DNA of 64,000 nt from Thalassotalea atypica (GCF_030295975.1 NZ_AP027364.1:434001-498000), one strand, 5' to 3'. Counted from the first letter of the stretch, positions 26,262-35,767 are shown. A program made the numbers and translations. Notes: generated by a model from the letters alone, not told the origin.

Positions 26262-27077
26262 TTAATTGATAAACTTCCTAACATCAATGGCTTGGATATG
26301 TTCATCGAGGGCTAAAAAGTCTTTCAAGATAGCAGTATGACCTTGGCCTCCAATCACCAAAATACGCTCATTCGGCTGCGCGAACTGCTGTATTTTTGCG
26401 TACATTCTAAAGTTTCGATGCCACCAGCTAGACGCAGCTCTCGCCCCCTCAAACTCACCATCGGTTGAAACGGAATTAGTAAGTAGATACAGAGCCTTAT
26501 TTTGTTGGTCAAACTTAGGATCATTGTGTTTCAGCAAAAGCTCAGATAGCGACAGGGCTTGGTGGTCTTTGTTGCCTTGCTCGGTAAAATGATTAATTTT
26601 TTCATCAAAGGCCTTTTGCAGTGTTGGCGCAGATGTCGGCATGGTTTCAAATAATCGCTCGGCATCCCAACCTATTGCTCTATCGTCAAAAGTCGCTATT
26701 GGCACATTGCCTGCGGCTTTTGCCACGCGAAAGCCGAGTTGGTATATCTCATTTACTGGCAATTCTAAATTTCCCTGCAGATATTGCTTATACTTTGCCT
26801 GCACTGCGGGATCATTTTTAGGGTTGTATTCCACTAAAACCAACGTAGGGTTATAGTCTTTGACTATTGCCGCTGACAATTTCTGTAAATACTGTTGTGA
26901 CTCGGGAGCCATGACATCAAGGTGTCTTATTTTTACCGTGTCTTTTCCTGGACTGCTAAAGTGAAACACCCCCAACATCATTACTTGCGCTTTGGTTGCC
27001 TCGATAGATTTTGCTATAGCCGAAGTGAGGTTAACAATTGGCAACAGTAATGCAATAACCAACAGTATGTGCTTCAT
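26262..27077 (-). CDS. Exported DUF5694 protein
   Basis: A 271-residue protein with a signal peptide (MKHILLVIALLLPIVNLTSAIA). It matches the DUF5694 layout as I recall it: VMMLGVFHFSSPGKD at the start of the mature part, LVLVEYNPKND, NEIYQLGFRVAKAAG, ASSWWHRNFRMYAKIQQFA and RILVIGGQGHTAILKDFL. The group resembles the TraB/erythromycin-esterase-like fold, with His and Glu residues that could bind metal (HFSS, VEYN, GQGH), but no activity is known to me. Proteins of this kind are common in Alteromonadales and Bacteroidetes. Single gene, convergent with the CNNM gene. Confidence 0.85.
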   Translation of the reverse strand: MKHILLVIALLLPIVNLTSAIAKSIEATKAQVMMLGVFHFSSPGKDTVKIRHLDVMAPESQQYLQKLSAAIVKDYNPTLVLVEYNPKNDPAVQAKYKQYLQGNLELPVNEIYQLGFRVAKAAGNVPIATFDDRAIGWDAERLFETMPTSAPTLQKAFDEKINHFTEQGNKDHQALSLSELLLKHNDPKFDQQNKALYLLTNSVSTDGEFEGARAASSWWHRNFRMYAKIQQFAQPNERILVIGGQGHTAILKDFLALDEHIQAIDVRKFIN

Positions 27078-27225
27078 ATTGAACGTTCCTAAATTGAGTA
27101 TCCAACAGACTATCTAAAATATAGGGAGTTGCTCAAAATAACAACAGCTTGCATATACAACTATTAACTTAAGAAAAGTTAATTGCCATCGAAAGCTAGA
27201 GCTTATCAATAAGATCTAACCGTAT

Positions 27226-28911
27226 TCAATTTCTTGTTGCTGATACAGATACCCTTGCACGTTCAATGATATGTTCGCAATTGATGCCCGTTGGCAAATT
27301 GCCAAACACATGCCCAGTTATGGATTGAGCAAGTCGAGAGTCACAAAATCCTTTGGCTATGTCGCTATCACCATTTTGTAATAGTAATGCGCCTTGAAAA
27401 CAAAGGGCCATCAACTCAACAGTACTTCGTGCGCGGTACTCTACATCACGCACATTTGTTAACTCTTGCATTAAGTTTGCTAGTGCCACGTCAAAGTTAG
27501 GGTGCATGCCATGGCTTAATTTCAACTCCTCGATGAACACCGTTAAACTGTCAGGTATCTTGTGCAATGTTCGAAGCATATCTAGGCATTGTACATTACC
27601 GCTACCTTCCCATATTGAGTTGATCGGCGCTTCACGATATAGCCTAGGCATAATGGTTGTCTCCATGACACCACTGCCGCCAATACATTCCATCGCTTCA
27701 AACGCATGTTCAACTTGTCGCTTACAAATCCAATACTTGCCTATTGACGTGCCAATACGTACTAAATGCTCTTCACTTTTTGAGGATGATTTATGGTCGA
27801 GCGCACGAGCTATACGCATTGTCATTGCTAAAGCGGCTTCACTTTCAATAATTAAATCAGCAAGTACATTTTGCATCAAAGGCTGCTCAGTTAACCGCGC
27901 ACCAAAAGCGAAGCGCTGACTACAATGGTGCACTGCTTGTACTACGGCTTGGCGCATCCCTGCAGCCGAGCCAATCATGCAATCAAATCGCGTCATAGCT
28001 ACCATGTCGATAATAGTTCTTACGCCGTGACCTTCTTCACCGACCATTAGTGCATAAGCGCCACGCAGCTCCGTTTCACTTGATGCGTTAGCCACATTGC
28101 CCATTTTGAGTTTAAGTTGCTGAATTTGCATTGGGTTTTTTGTACCATCCGGTCTCCATCTTGGTAAAAAGAAACAAGACAACCCCTTTGCTGTTTTTGC
28201 GAGCACTAAAAATGCGTCGGACATCGGCGCGGAAACAAAGTATTTATGCCCGACCAGGCTGTAAGCCCTGCTGTCTTCTTGTCCTTCGATAGAGACTGCC
28301 GTTGTGGTGTTGGATTGAACATCTGAGCCGCCTTGCTTTTCCGTCATTGCCATTCCGATGGTAATACCCGATTTTTGTTCCAATGGGATATTTCGATGGT
28401 CGTATTCAGTGGCCATAATTTGTGAACCATATTTAGCCAAAATATCCGGCTGATTGATCAGAGCTGGAATGGCCGCTGAGGTCATCGTGATAGGGCATAA
28501 ATGCGCAGCTTCCACCTGAGTTTGCATATAAAACTTTGCCGCTCGAGCAACCTGGGCGCCGCTCTTCGGTGCTGTCCAATGGACTGAATGGATGCCATGT
28601 TCAATCGAGGTTTTCATTAGTTGATGATAGGCTGGATGAAAATGTACTTCGTCTACGCGATAACCAAGTGGATCGTGGCTGAAAAACTCAGGTTTGTTTG
28701 CATTGGCATCAAAACCAAGTTTTATAGATTCTTGTGTACCAGCAAGATCGCCAAATGCAACTAAATCATTTGTCGCCCAACTGGCTCCTTCCCGCAGTGT
28801 TGCTTCTTGTAATGCTATGTCTTGTTGATAAAGATTATAGTTTTCTAGCGCACAAGGGCGATTACTGACTTCGTGGGTATCTGCTTGCTGCAAAGGGTTT
28901 TGTTTGGTCAT
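27226..28911 (-). CDS. AidB-like acyl-CoA dehydrogenase
   Basis: A 561-residue flavin-dependent acyl-CoA dehydrogenase of the AidB-like subgroup. Evidence includes ITMTSAAIPAL, GMAMTEKQGGSDVQSNTT (FAD/substrate loop), SCFFLPRW, QRFAFGARLTEQPLMQNVLADL and the late INSIWEGSGNVQCLDMLRTL. These match the AidB-type rather than short-chain type layout. AidB in E. coli binds DNA and has weak dehydrogenase activity; the substrate here is unknown. The start is at the ATG 28911 where an MTKQ start fits AidB length; a longer upstream frame is not supported. It is divergent from a TetR gene, with a 16-bp palindrome in between, so repression by TetR is likely. Confidence 0.92.
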   Translation of the reverse strand: MTKQNPLQQADTHEVSNRPCALENYNLYQQDIALQEATLREGASWATNDLVAFGDLAGTQESIKLGFDANANKPEFFSHDPLGYRVDEVHFHPAYHQLMKTSIEHGIHSVHWTAPKSGAQVARAAKFYMQTQVEAAHLCPITMTSAAIPALINQPDILAKYGSQIMATEYDHRNIPLEQKSGITIGMAMTEKQGGSDVQSNTTTAVSIEGQEDSRAYSLVGHKYFVSAPMSDAFLVLAKTAKGLSCFFLPRWRPDGTKNPMQIQQLKLKMGNVANASSETELRGAYALMVGEEGHGVRTIIDMVAMTRFDCMIGSAAGMRQAVVQAVHHCSQRFAFGARLTEQPLMQNVLADLIIESEAALAMTMRIARALDHKSSSKSEEHLVRIGTSIGKYWICKRQVEHAFEAMECIGGSGVMETTIMPRLYREAPINSIWEGSGNVQCLDMLRTLHKIPDSLTVFIEELKLSHGMHPNFDVALANLMQELTNVRDVEYRARSTVELMALCFQGALLLQNGDSDIAKGFCDSRLAQSITGHVFGNLPTGINCEHIIERARVSVSATRN

Positions 28912-28930
28912 AGTACATTCAAATGAAGAA

Positions 28931-28946
28931 GTGAATACGTGTTCAC
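28931..28946. promoter_or_regulatory. TetR-type operator candidate
   Basis: GTGAATACGTGTTCAC is a 16-bp near-perfect palindrome (two central mismatched pairs) placed 20 bp before the acyl-CoA dehydrogenase start and 79 bp before the divergent tetR start. Its size and position fit a TetR operator controlling both genes. Confidence 0.7.
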
Positions 28947-29024
28947 ACTTTATCAGGTTGGCTAAATCAAGAGAAGTTTTTATGATATATTCATGCAATT
29001 GTCGTGAGTTTAAGCATCTAGATA

Positions 29025-29630
29025 ATGGTCTACAGAGCAACAGAAAAAACAAAAGCGCGAAAGGAAGCGAAGCGGCTAGCGCTGATTGAACAAGCAGTTG
29101 CCCAAATTCAGTTGGGCGGCTTTAATCACTTAACTATGGAATCTTTAGCTCAAGCTGCAGGCATTGCCGTAGGTACGGTGTACAAGTATTTCGAATCAAA
29201 AGCGGCGCTTTGTCAGGAAGTCTTTATACTTGCTACAGAAAAAGAAGTGTCGATAATTGCTGATATCGCCAAAGAAAAAGGTAGCGCAAGGCTTCGCTTA
29301 GAAAAAGCGATTGTTACCTTTTCACGGCGCGCGATGCATGCACAAAAACAAGCCTATGCTTTGATTTTCGAACCTGTTCATCCAAATGTTGAACGTGAAC
29401 GACTGAAATATCGCGCGGCCTATGCAGTCATTTTTGAACAAGTGATTCAAGAAGGTATCATCAATAAAGAATTTGTCGACCAATCAAGCTCACTGGCTGC
29501 TACAGCCATTGTTGGTATTATTGCTGAAGTGTTAATAAGGCCATTGTCTCAGCCCATTGCTGAGGAACGTGAAGCGGAATTGTTAGATCAAATTAGGCAA
29601 TTCTGTCTTCGTGCTATCGTAGTAAAATAG
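29025..29630 (+). CDS. TetR-family transcriptional regulator
   Basis: A 201-residue TetR regulator. Residues 10-60 hold the helix-turn-helix (ALIEQAVAQIQLGGFNHLTMESLAQAAGIAVGTVYKYFESKAALC), and the rest is an all-helical ligand-binding and dimer domain. The start codon ATG has only a weak ribosome binding site. It is divergent from the AidB-like acyl-CoA dehydrogenase, with a palindromic site between, so it most likely represses that gene and itself. The ligand may be an acyl-CoA or a fatty-acid-like molecule, by analogy with FadR-type TetR proteins, but this is inference. Confidence 0.92.
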   Translation: MVYRATEKTKARKEAKRLALIEQAVAQIQLGGFNHLTMESLAQAAGIAVGTVYKYFESKAALCQEVFILATEKEVSIIADIAKEKGSARLRLEKAIVTFSRRAMHAQKQAYALIFEPVHPNVERERLKYRAAYAVIFEQVIQEGIINKEFVDQSSSLAATAIVGIIAEVLIRPLSQPIAEEREAELLDQIRQFCLRAIVVK

Positions 29631-29645
29631 GACAGCACATAGCTT

Positions 29646-30113
29646 ATGTTTTTTGGTATTGGTGATGATACACTAAGTAGGCGAGATACTAGGGCGATGA
29701 AAGCTGTGTTTGAGTTTAAACGTTTATTTACTGGGTTAATGACACTATTGGTGGTGATATTACTCGCTGGGCTTGTCACGTTCAAATTTATAAACTTATC
29801 GCCGACGTTGTCAGTAATCTCTGCTTCTACACACATGCAAGATACAACGAATACGTTAGCTCAAACTGACGGTGTGACGTTACGTATTAATCAAGCAGCA
29901 CATTTTAATCACAGCCATCAAATAGCCATCGACTATATATTGGTGATGACTTTATCTTTTCTACTCGTGATAACTGTTAATTATCGCTACTATCTCTTGC
30001 CAATTCTCGCACCTCCTTGGTTCCAAATGCTTAAATACCGATCTCGATATAAGGTATCAGATGGGCGGACAAGTAATTTGCAGTATAAATCTCACGTTAA
30101 ATACAGGTCTTAA
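29646..30113 (+). CDS. Two-helix membrane protein, unknown
   Basis: A 155-residue protein with two membrane segments (about 23-45 and 98-117) separated by a polar, mostly periplasmic loop. It ends in a basic tail rich in Tyr and Arg. It starts 15 bp after the tetR stop, so it may be cotranscribed. I do not recognise the family. An ATG at 29697 is an alternative start that keeps both helices. Confidence 0.6.
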   Translation: MFFGIGDDTLSRRDTRAMKAVFEFKRLFTGLMTLLVVILLAGLVTFKFINLSPTLSVISASTHMQDTTNTLAQTDGVTLRINQAAHFNHSHQIAIDYILVMTLSFLLVITVNYRYYLLPILAPPWFQMLKYRSRYKVSDGRTSNLQYKSHVKYRS

Positions 30114-30191
30114 TTTCTTTTGTTTCAATGTGTCCCGATGAAATTAATTTTTTGCGGGAAAGATAGTTGCACTCAAAAAGAAAGGAATAAG

Positions 30192-31208
30192 ATGAATAAA
30201 TTAACAGTAATATTATGGTGTTTATTATTTGTAACGAGCGCTGTTTGCAATTACGTAAATGCGTCTGAGCATAATACCCATTCTCCAGAAGTTGACGCTG
30301 TAAATGTTAAGAAAACAATAAGTGGTGTCATTGATGTTCTAGAACAAGAATATCTTTTTCCGGAAAAAACTAAAATCATCGCTAAACGCTTAAATCAAAA
30401 AATCAGTACGTATTCACAAAATTTTTCTAGTGACGCCAGTACTGTTATTAAAGAGCTAAGTATGTTGATGCGTAGCGTTAGTGGTGATGGCTATTTAGAG
30501 CTAGTGCCGTCAACACGAGCCTTGTCCCTGAGTCATGCTCCGGTAATTGGCATGCAAGCAAATACTCAAGAATACGGCATTGAAGTGCCCCGCATCTTGG
30601 CGGGTAATATTGGTTATTTGAAAATTCACCACTTTTATCAAAGCCAAGCAGCAGAGCTGCAAGCCGCCAGTGCATTGGAAAAACTGGCAAGCACGACTGC
30701 GATAATCATTGATATAAGGTCAGCAGAAGGAGATTCTTACTCTCTAGTCCATTTTTTAATGAGCTACTTTGTAAATGATGACGTGGTGTTAACTGATGTT
30801 CTCTATGAACAACAGCGAAAAACAAAGGCCTTAGTACCAATTTCAGGGCTAGGTTCAACAGCTTTCAAGCAAAACTTTCCGCTCTTTATCTTAACTTCTG
30901 CCTTTGTTTCGGGCTCAGGTGAGTTCTTAAGTTACACACTCAAACATTTGGACAAAGCGGTGATTGTTGGTGAAAAAACAATGGGTGTTGCTTTGATTTC
31001 AAACAAGAGAAAAGTAAACGACATCATCAGTATCAACGTGCCAATCGCGATGCCAATACATCCAGTAACCAAATCAAACTGGGAAGGTGAGGGGGTTGTT
31101 CCTGATTATCCTGTTGAAGCGGTGAACAGTTTCGACATGGCTTACGAATTGGCACTAGATAGCCGTCATGACTCCCTAACAAATAAGATAAATGAGCCAA
31201 GACAGTAA
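30192..31208 (+). CDS. Exported S41-family serine peptidase
   Basis: A 338-residue exported protein of the S41 (C-terminal processing peptidase) family, retinoid-binding-protein-like subgroup. A signal peptide (MNKLTVILWCLLFVTSAVCN) is followed by a helical region and the tail-specific protease core: GNIGYLKIHHF, TAIIIDIRSAEGD, FILTSAFVSGSGEFLSYTLKH and VIVGEKTMGV. The active Ser is in SGSGEF and the Lys in EKTMG. There is no PDZ domain. Members degrade peptides at the cell envelope. The ATG at 30192 has AGGA 6 nt upstream. A rho-independent terminator follows the gene at 31249-31275. Confidence 0.88.
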   Translation: MNKLTVILWCLLFVTSAVCNYVNASEHNTHSPEVDAVNVKKTISGVIDVLEQEYLFPEKTKIIAKRLNQKISTYSQNFSSDASTVIKELSMLMRSVSGDGYLELVPSTRALSLSHAPVIGMQANTQEYGIEVPRILAGNIGYLKIHHFYQSQAAELQAASALEKLASTTAIIIDIRSAEGDSYSLVHFLMSYFVNDDVVLTDVLYEQQRKTKALVPISGLGSTAFKQNFPLFILTSAFVSGSGEFLSYTLKHLDKAVIVGEKTMGVALISNKRKVNDIISINVPIAMPIHPVTKSNWEGEGVVPDYPVEAVNSFDMAYELALDSRHDSLTNKINEPRQ

Positions 31209-31248
31209 TTATTATTCTAGTGTCTGCCGTTTGGTTAAATGTATGAAA

Positions 31249-31275
31249 AAAAAGGTGCTGTTGCTGCACCTTTTT
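31249..31275 (+). terminator. Rho-independent terminator after the S41 peptidase gene
   Basis: AAAAAGGTGC (31249-31258) and GCACCTTTTT (31266-31275) form a perfect 10-bp stem with a 7-nt loop and a run of T at the 3' end, 40 bp past the peptidase stop. The same structure may also end the convergent minus-strand gene. Confidence 0.85.
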
Positions 31276-31305
31276 AAAAAACAATTTAACCATATAGCTT
31301 TGTGT

Positions 31306-32160
31306 TTATTGTTCAAATGCTGCTTTCAAAAACTTGAGGACTTTTTTCCGAGATTTAAATGCTTGTTTTCGGTTCGGTGAAAGGGTGACACTTCCGCCTT
31401 GGCCAAGGTGCGCAAAAATATCATCAACCACTAATTCTTGCTCTAGTCGATCCCATGCGTGATAAGCATTTTTATACATATTTAAACTGACATACTCGCG
31501 ATCTTCGTTGGAGAGTGAGTCAACTAGGTTTTCACAAGTATCCGGCAGATCGTAATCGTCAAATTCGGCAGCTTGGATGAGCACAGGTGCACCAGTTAAA
31601 TTATTAAGCTCAAAGCCGGGAAGAAAATTGTATGCCCAACAGACGGGATAATGTGCAATATGAGCGGCAAATTGGTATGGGAAGTCATTAGCTGGTGCAT
31701 ACTGCTGAGTTGCAGATAGCAATGAAACAACGCCGCCCCAAGAAAACCCAAGCACAGCAATTCTTTCACTATCTATCTCCGGTTTATTAGCTAAGTAAGC
31801 TAATGCTGCAAAAGCATCTGGTATGGTTTCTTGAACCGAACTTGGCCTATTTTGTGTGCCGCCGAGCAAGCCTCTTGCTGCCCACATATCCAGCTCTAAT
31901 GTGGCAATACCTGCTCTATTTAATTTTCTAGCGTAGAATTTTCCGGTACGGTCTATGCCACCAGAGCTATGAAGAATAACGACCGCCGGCATCGGTTCTT
32001 CGATATTTCTTGGTAATCGATATTGCGCTGAAACCGTTATTTCTGACTCGAGTAATGTAACGGGAAAGTTCACATAGTAAATATAGGGTTGTTGAGTGTC
32101 TGCAACCACTTTCATGGTAAACAGCAACATTCCGCACAGCAGTGCGATTTGTTTAGACAT
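31306..32160 (-). CDS. Exported dienelactone-hydrolase-like protein
   Basis: A 284-residue exported alpha/beta hydrolase of the dienelactone hydrolase type. Signal peptide MSKQIALLCGMLLFTMKVVAD. PAVVILHSSGGIDRTGKFYARKL, LELDMWAARG and the elbow GFSWGG (Ser140) fit the family; the His lies in NAYHAWDRLE near residue 238. Secreted hydrolases of this kind often act on small esters. AAGGA lies 8 nt before the ATG. It is convergent to the S41 peptidase gene and upstream (co-oriented) of nothing obvious; the DUF2306 gene is also on the minus strand. Confidence 0.88.
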   Translation of the reverse strand: MSKQIALLCGMLLFTMKVVADTQQPYIYYVNFPVTLLESEITVSAQYRLPRNIEEPMPAVVILHSSGGIDRTGKFYARKLNRAGIATLELDMWAARGLLGGTQNRPSSVQETIPDAFAALAYLANKPEIDSERIAVLGFSWGGVVSLLSATQQYAPANDFPYQFAAHIAHYPVCWAYNFLPGFELNNLTGAPVLIQAAEFDDYDLPDTCENLVDSLSNEDREYVSLNMYKNAYHAWDRLEQELVVDDIFAHLGQGGSVTLSPNRKQAFKSRKKVLKFLKAAFEQ

Positions 32161-32352
32161 TATTAATTCCTTTTAATTGTTTGTTTTAGGCTAATTTAAG
32201 TCACATTAAGTGCATAGCAATCCATATTTCTTATGCACTTTCTATTAGTTATCAAAATGTGTTTATTTTCGTTTGAAAGCTTTGCAATGGTAGACACTGC
32301 CAACACCTTTTGTCAAAGGTATTTATTTTCACGATCAAATTGCGTGATACGA

Positions 32353-33189
32353 TTAACTAATCCTTGGCAACCACATGCCCATCGCGGCACCAAAAATACC
32401 AATGCCCATAACAATTGTTGAACAGATGATAAATAAAGATGTACTAAGTACCATTGCATTATTTTTTGTCTTTTGAGCGCGCACATATAGTTCAACACCA
32501 AGTAGTGGAATTGCGTATTGTGAAATAGCCAAAAAAGTTAAAAAAGGTCCTGCAAAGGTTTTTGGATCAAATCCTACTGGGCCACCATTGACAAGCAACC
32601 AGAACATTAAGCCAACGCGAAAAAACCACACGCCACTAACAACCATGAATAATCGCAATGCCCAACGGCGGTGAATGTCAATTTTACGTTTTATTGCATA
32701 TTTAACAGTGAGCGCTGCAAAGGCTAGAATTAAAAGCCCGTTGATGGTGATGCTGATATGTTGTGATAAATCGCCGACACCGTTTTTAGTCCACACCATA
32801 AATACACCAGTAATTGACAATGCAACAGCTAAGCTCAAGTAAACACGCCCATTAATACGGTGAAATTTTGGTGCACGCTGGCGTATTTGTGGAATAAATT
32901 GTAAGGCACCGGCTGTGATCATGACAATAGCAAATAATATATGAATGATAACCGCGATGTTTCCCCATATTTCGCCAGGTACATAACCGTGTGGCAGTAC
33001 TTTATTCCATTGTTCAAGATTACCATTTATGGCAGATATGCCATAAAAGCTCACTAGGTAGTAAACAAAAAATAGTTGGCCAACAATGGCGGTGAAAAAC
33101 CATATCTGTGCACTATGTTTTAATGATTTTTTTGCAAAAGTGTTTAGATTTGTGCTGTTATTTGACGCCGCAATGATAGCTTCAGCCAT
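32353..33189 (-). CDS. DUF2306 membrane protein
   Basis: A 278-residue membrane protein with about seven segments, matching DUF2306 (HRINGRVYLSLAVALSITGVFMVW, RRWALRLFMVVSGVWFFRVGLMFW). Members are predicted heme- or redox-related membrane proteins; I know of no defined role. GGGAG lies before the ATG. It stands between two unrelated minus-strand genes with gaps of about 190-210 bp. Confidence 0.88.
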   Translation of the reverse strand: MAEAIIAASNNSTNLNTFAKKSLKHSAQIWFFTAIVGQLFFVYYLVSFYGISAINGNLEQWNKVLPHGYVPGEIWGNIAVIIHILFAIVMITAGALQFIPQIRQRAPKFHRINGRVYLSLAVALSITGVFMVWTKNGVGDLSQHISITINGLLILAFAALTVKYAIKRKIDIHRRWALRLFMVVSGVWFFRVGLMFWLLVNGGPVGFDPKTFAGPFLTFLAISQYAIPLLGVELYVRAQKTKNNAMVLSTSLFIICSTIVMGIGIFGAAMGMWLPRIS

Positions 33190-33402
33190 GATAAGCTCCC
33201 TTTAATTTTTTTCTCAAAGCAGCAATACTGATACCAATCTAACATAGCTCTTTACTATCAGTTGGTTAGGCTAATTTTTAAGTCTTAGTAAATTCTTCAT
33301 TTATAAAAGAAGTGGGCATATTCACTGCTTTTTGGTCAAATTGAGCATCGGTGTTTTGGTGCTCGCCTGGCAAAACATGCGCCCTGGTTTACCCCATCAA
33401 CA

Positions 33403-34713
33403 CTATAAATCCTCTACTATCTTTTGTTCTATGAGCCAAAGCCTATCTTGCCCAAAGACCGATTGATTATTGTATATAAAACTGGGCACACCCCATAAGT
33501 TATGTGCGTAAAGCTCTGCAAGGTTTTCATTAGCCCACTGACGCCACTCTTGATTTTTTACGATCTGTTTTGCATGAAGCCAATCTAAACCCGATTTTTC
33601 AACAATTGCTTTCAGTCCTTTATCTGTATCTGATTGGACTCCTTGTGTCCAAACTGCAGTGGCATAGTTTTTCAAAAAATTGATTTCTTTTCCTTCAGTT
33701 TTTGCGTAGTCAAACAGTGCATAGCATCGTTCAACACCTTTGCCTAAAGGATCTGCAATAAAGCCAAACGGTATACCATATTTTTTAGCTTCCCGTTTCG
33801 CGTCATGTAAGATGTAAGATCTTTTAGCCGAAGGGACTGGTAAATCGCGCATTACCATAGGTAAAACAGGCTTAATGACTAAAGGCGTTTGGTAATGCTC
33901 CGCTAGTTTAATAACTCTAATTAGGCCAATATAAGAATATGGACTCCTAAGTGACCAATAAACTTCGATGGGTTTTGCCTTGAAACAGTCGATTTTCGAT
34001 TGCTTGGTTACCGTGCCGTGGTTGAACGCCAAAACGTGCTGATCGCGATGAAAGTAAAAAAGTGGTTGGCTATTGGATTTTAACTGTTGGAGTAGCCGCT
34101 TTTCTAAATGATGTAGTCGATCCAGACCCCAATAATACTCACCTTCAAAATATAAGCTACCAGAAAGGTAGTGACCTTTCTTCTTCTGAGCAAGTTCGTT
34201 TTCCAGAAGCTGATCAGCAAGTAGGTTTAGAGTTTCCGACGATTTCTCATCAAGTTGAAGCTCTGTGTCATTGCCATGCCAATAATGGTCGAACAAGGTG
34301 AGGGCTTTGTCTATAAATGTAGAGTCCTGTTCTAGTGCAACAAGTCGGCACGAGAACTCTTTTGTCTCTATGTTGCTATTTAACGGTGATGTTGGAAAGG
34401 AAAGATTAAACAACTTTGATAAGTATTGAGCATCATTAAAGGCATTTTTTTGCCATAACGGGTATTCAGGGTACATGGCCTTTTGCACTTCATGCACAAT
34501 TTTAAATTGATAGTAAAGATTAAACCTTGCTTGAAATGTCTTTAACACTTGAAGTAAAAGATAGCTATAAGGATCATCAATACGTAGACAAACAATCACT
34601 ATTTTAGGTGACTTTGTCAGCTGCCTTTTATAGTGAAATATCAATCTCTTAGTGTTTAACAAGGCGTCACTGGTCAATAGTCTTGCAATATACGGTTTTA
34701 TTAGATTTAACAA
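33403..34713 (-). CDS. Tandem DSBA-fold oxidoreductase-like protein (HCCA isomerase-like)
   Basis: A 436-residue protein that seems to hold two thioredoxin-fold domains of the DSBA / 2-hydroxychromene-2-carboxylate isomerase (GST kappa) type. The first starts around residue 36 (IVIVCLRIDDPYSYLLLQVL), the second around 250 (IEVYWSLRSPYSYIGLIRVI), ending WGVPSFIYNNQSVFGQDRLWLIE, the usual closing motif. Both use DPYSY/SPYSY in place of a CxxC, so a disulfide oxidase role is unlikely; glutathione-dependent isomerase or transferase is more likely. The start is TTG at 34713, unusual, with a GAG upstream. No signal peptide. Confidence 0.85.
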   Translation of the reverse strand: MLNLIKPYIARLLTSDALLNTKRLIFHYKRQLTKSPKIVIVCLRIDDPYSYLLLQVLKTFQARFNLYYQFKIVHEVQKAMYPEYPLWQKNAFNDAQYLSKLFNLSFPTSPLNSNIETKEFSCRLVALEQDSTFIDKALTLFDHYWHGNDTELQLDEKSSETLNLLADQLLENELAQKKKGHYLSGSLYFEGEYYWGLDRLHHLEKRLLQQLKSNSQPLFYFHRDQHVLAFNHGTVTKQSKIDCFKAKPIEVYWSLRSPYSYIGLIRVIKLAEHYQTPLVIKPVLPMVMRDLPVPSAKRSYILHDAKREAKKYGIPFGFIADPLGKGVERCYALFDYAKTEGKEINFLKNYATAVWTQGVQSDTDKGLKAIVEKSGLDWLHAKQIVKNQEWRQWANENLAELYAHNLWGVPSFIYNNQSVFGQDRLWLIEQKIVEDL

Positions 34714-34767
34714 GGCGTGGCTCTACTTCTATTTGTATCAGGGTTGCTATAAAGATAGTAAATTCAC

Positions 34768-35577
34768 TTAGAACACCGAAAGCATCATTTTAATACTAAG
34801 GGCTAGCAATAAAGTTGCAAAAATCTTTTTTAACGTGGCCATAGGGAGCTTATTGGCAAAATTTGCACCTATCGGTGCGCTGATAAAACCACATATTGAG
34901 AGAATAACCACTGCAGGTAAATGGACAAATCCAATGATGCCGCTATTTTCCAACGAAGAACTTACCTCAATATTCCAGCCGTTGATTAAGTAACCCAAGC
35001 TGCCTGCAATTGCTAAGGGAAAACCAATCGCCGCGGATGTACCAATCGCTTTCTTAATGTCATTTCCTAAACTGACCAAATAGGGCACAGTGAGCGAACC
35101 TCCGCCAATGGCAACTAAAGTCGAAATACTGCCAATTCCTAAGGCTGGAAACATCGAGGCCTGTTTTGCATGTTCAGCTGATAGCGGTTTTTTACCGCCA
35201 AATGCCATTTTGAAAGATACATAAGCCATAAAAATAGTAAAAAAGAGGGCGAGTGCTTTTGAATTAATATACACAACGACGAAGGTAGTGATGAATGCGC
35301 CAACAATAATCGCAGGAACCATCTTCTTTACTATCGGCCAAAGGACGTTTTTGTGTTTATTGTGCGCCAACATACTCGATAAAGAAGTGGCTACAATGGT
35401 GGTCATTGATGTACCAAGGGCTAAATGAACAACGTATGTGCTTTCAACGTGGTTTGCGAGAAAAAGGGAAGTCAATACGGGGACAAAAATGCCACCACCA
35501 CCGATCCCCAATAAACCCGCCATAAACCCTACGGAGGTGCCAAGTGCGATGAGCTGCAATATTAACTCTACTGTCAT
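34768..35577 (-). CDS. TauE/SafE-family membrane permease
   Basis: A 269-residue permease of the TauE/SafE family (sulfite exporter type) with about eight segments. The glycine-rich repeats GLLGIGGGGIFVPVL (residues 22-36) and VAIGGGSLTVPYL (about 157-169) are the family's paired motifs. Substrates for this family include sulfite, sulfoacetate and other organosulfur anions; nothing here shows which. It is the neighbour of feoAB but divergent from it by about 216 bp. Confidence 0.9.
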   Translation of the reverse strand: MTVELILQLIALGTSVGFMAGLLGIGGGGIFVPVLTSLFLANHVESTYVVHLALGTSMTTIVATSLSSMLAHNKHKNVLWPIVKKMVPAIIVGAFITTFVVVYINSKALALFFTIFMAYVSFKMAFGGKKPLSAEHAKQASMFPALGIGSISTLVAIGGGSLTVPYLVSLGNDIKKAIGTSAAIGFPLAIAGSLGYLINGWNIEVSSSLENSGIIGFVHLPAVVILSICGFISAPIGANFANKLPMATLKKIFATLLLALSIKMMLSVF

Positions 35578-35748
35578 GATAGATATCGGAATATTATTAT
35601 TAGTTAGAGCATATACTCTGACACATTGTGCGAATGATCACCAGTTGTCACTCTTTAATAGGGAAAACGTCACGCGTTAATGTTGTTTGTTTTAGATCAA
35701 GAGTACTTGTTGTAATGATTGAATATCAAAACAATAGCTAGTAATATA

Positions 35749-35767
35749 AATGAGAATCGTTATCAAT
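35749..35767 (+). promoter_or_regulatory. Fur box upstream of feoAB
   Basis: TGAGAAT-C-GTTATCA (35751-35765) matches the 7-1-7 Fur consensus (TGATAAT-x-ATTATCA) with two changes, 27 bp before the feoA start. Iron-bound Fur repression of feoAB is well established in Gammaproteobacteria, and the site fits that. Confidence 0.8.

Noticed and set aside
27506-27919. 137-codon plus-strand frame within the acyl-CoA dehydrogenase gene
   Set aside because: Antisense shadow of a strong enzyme gene; no ribosome binding site or family match.
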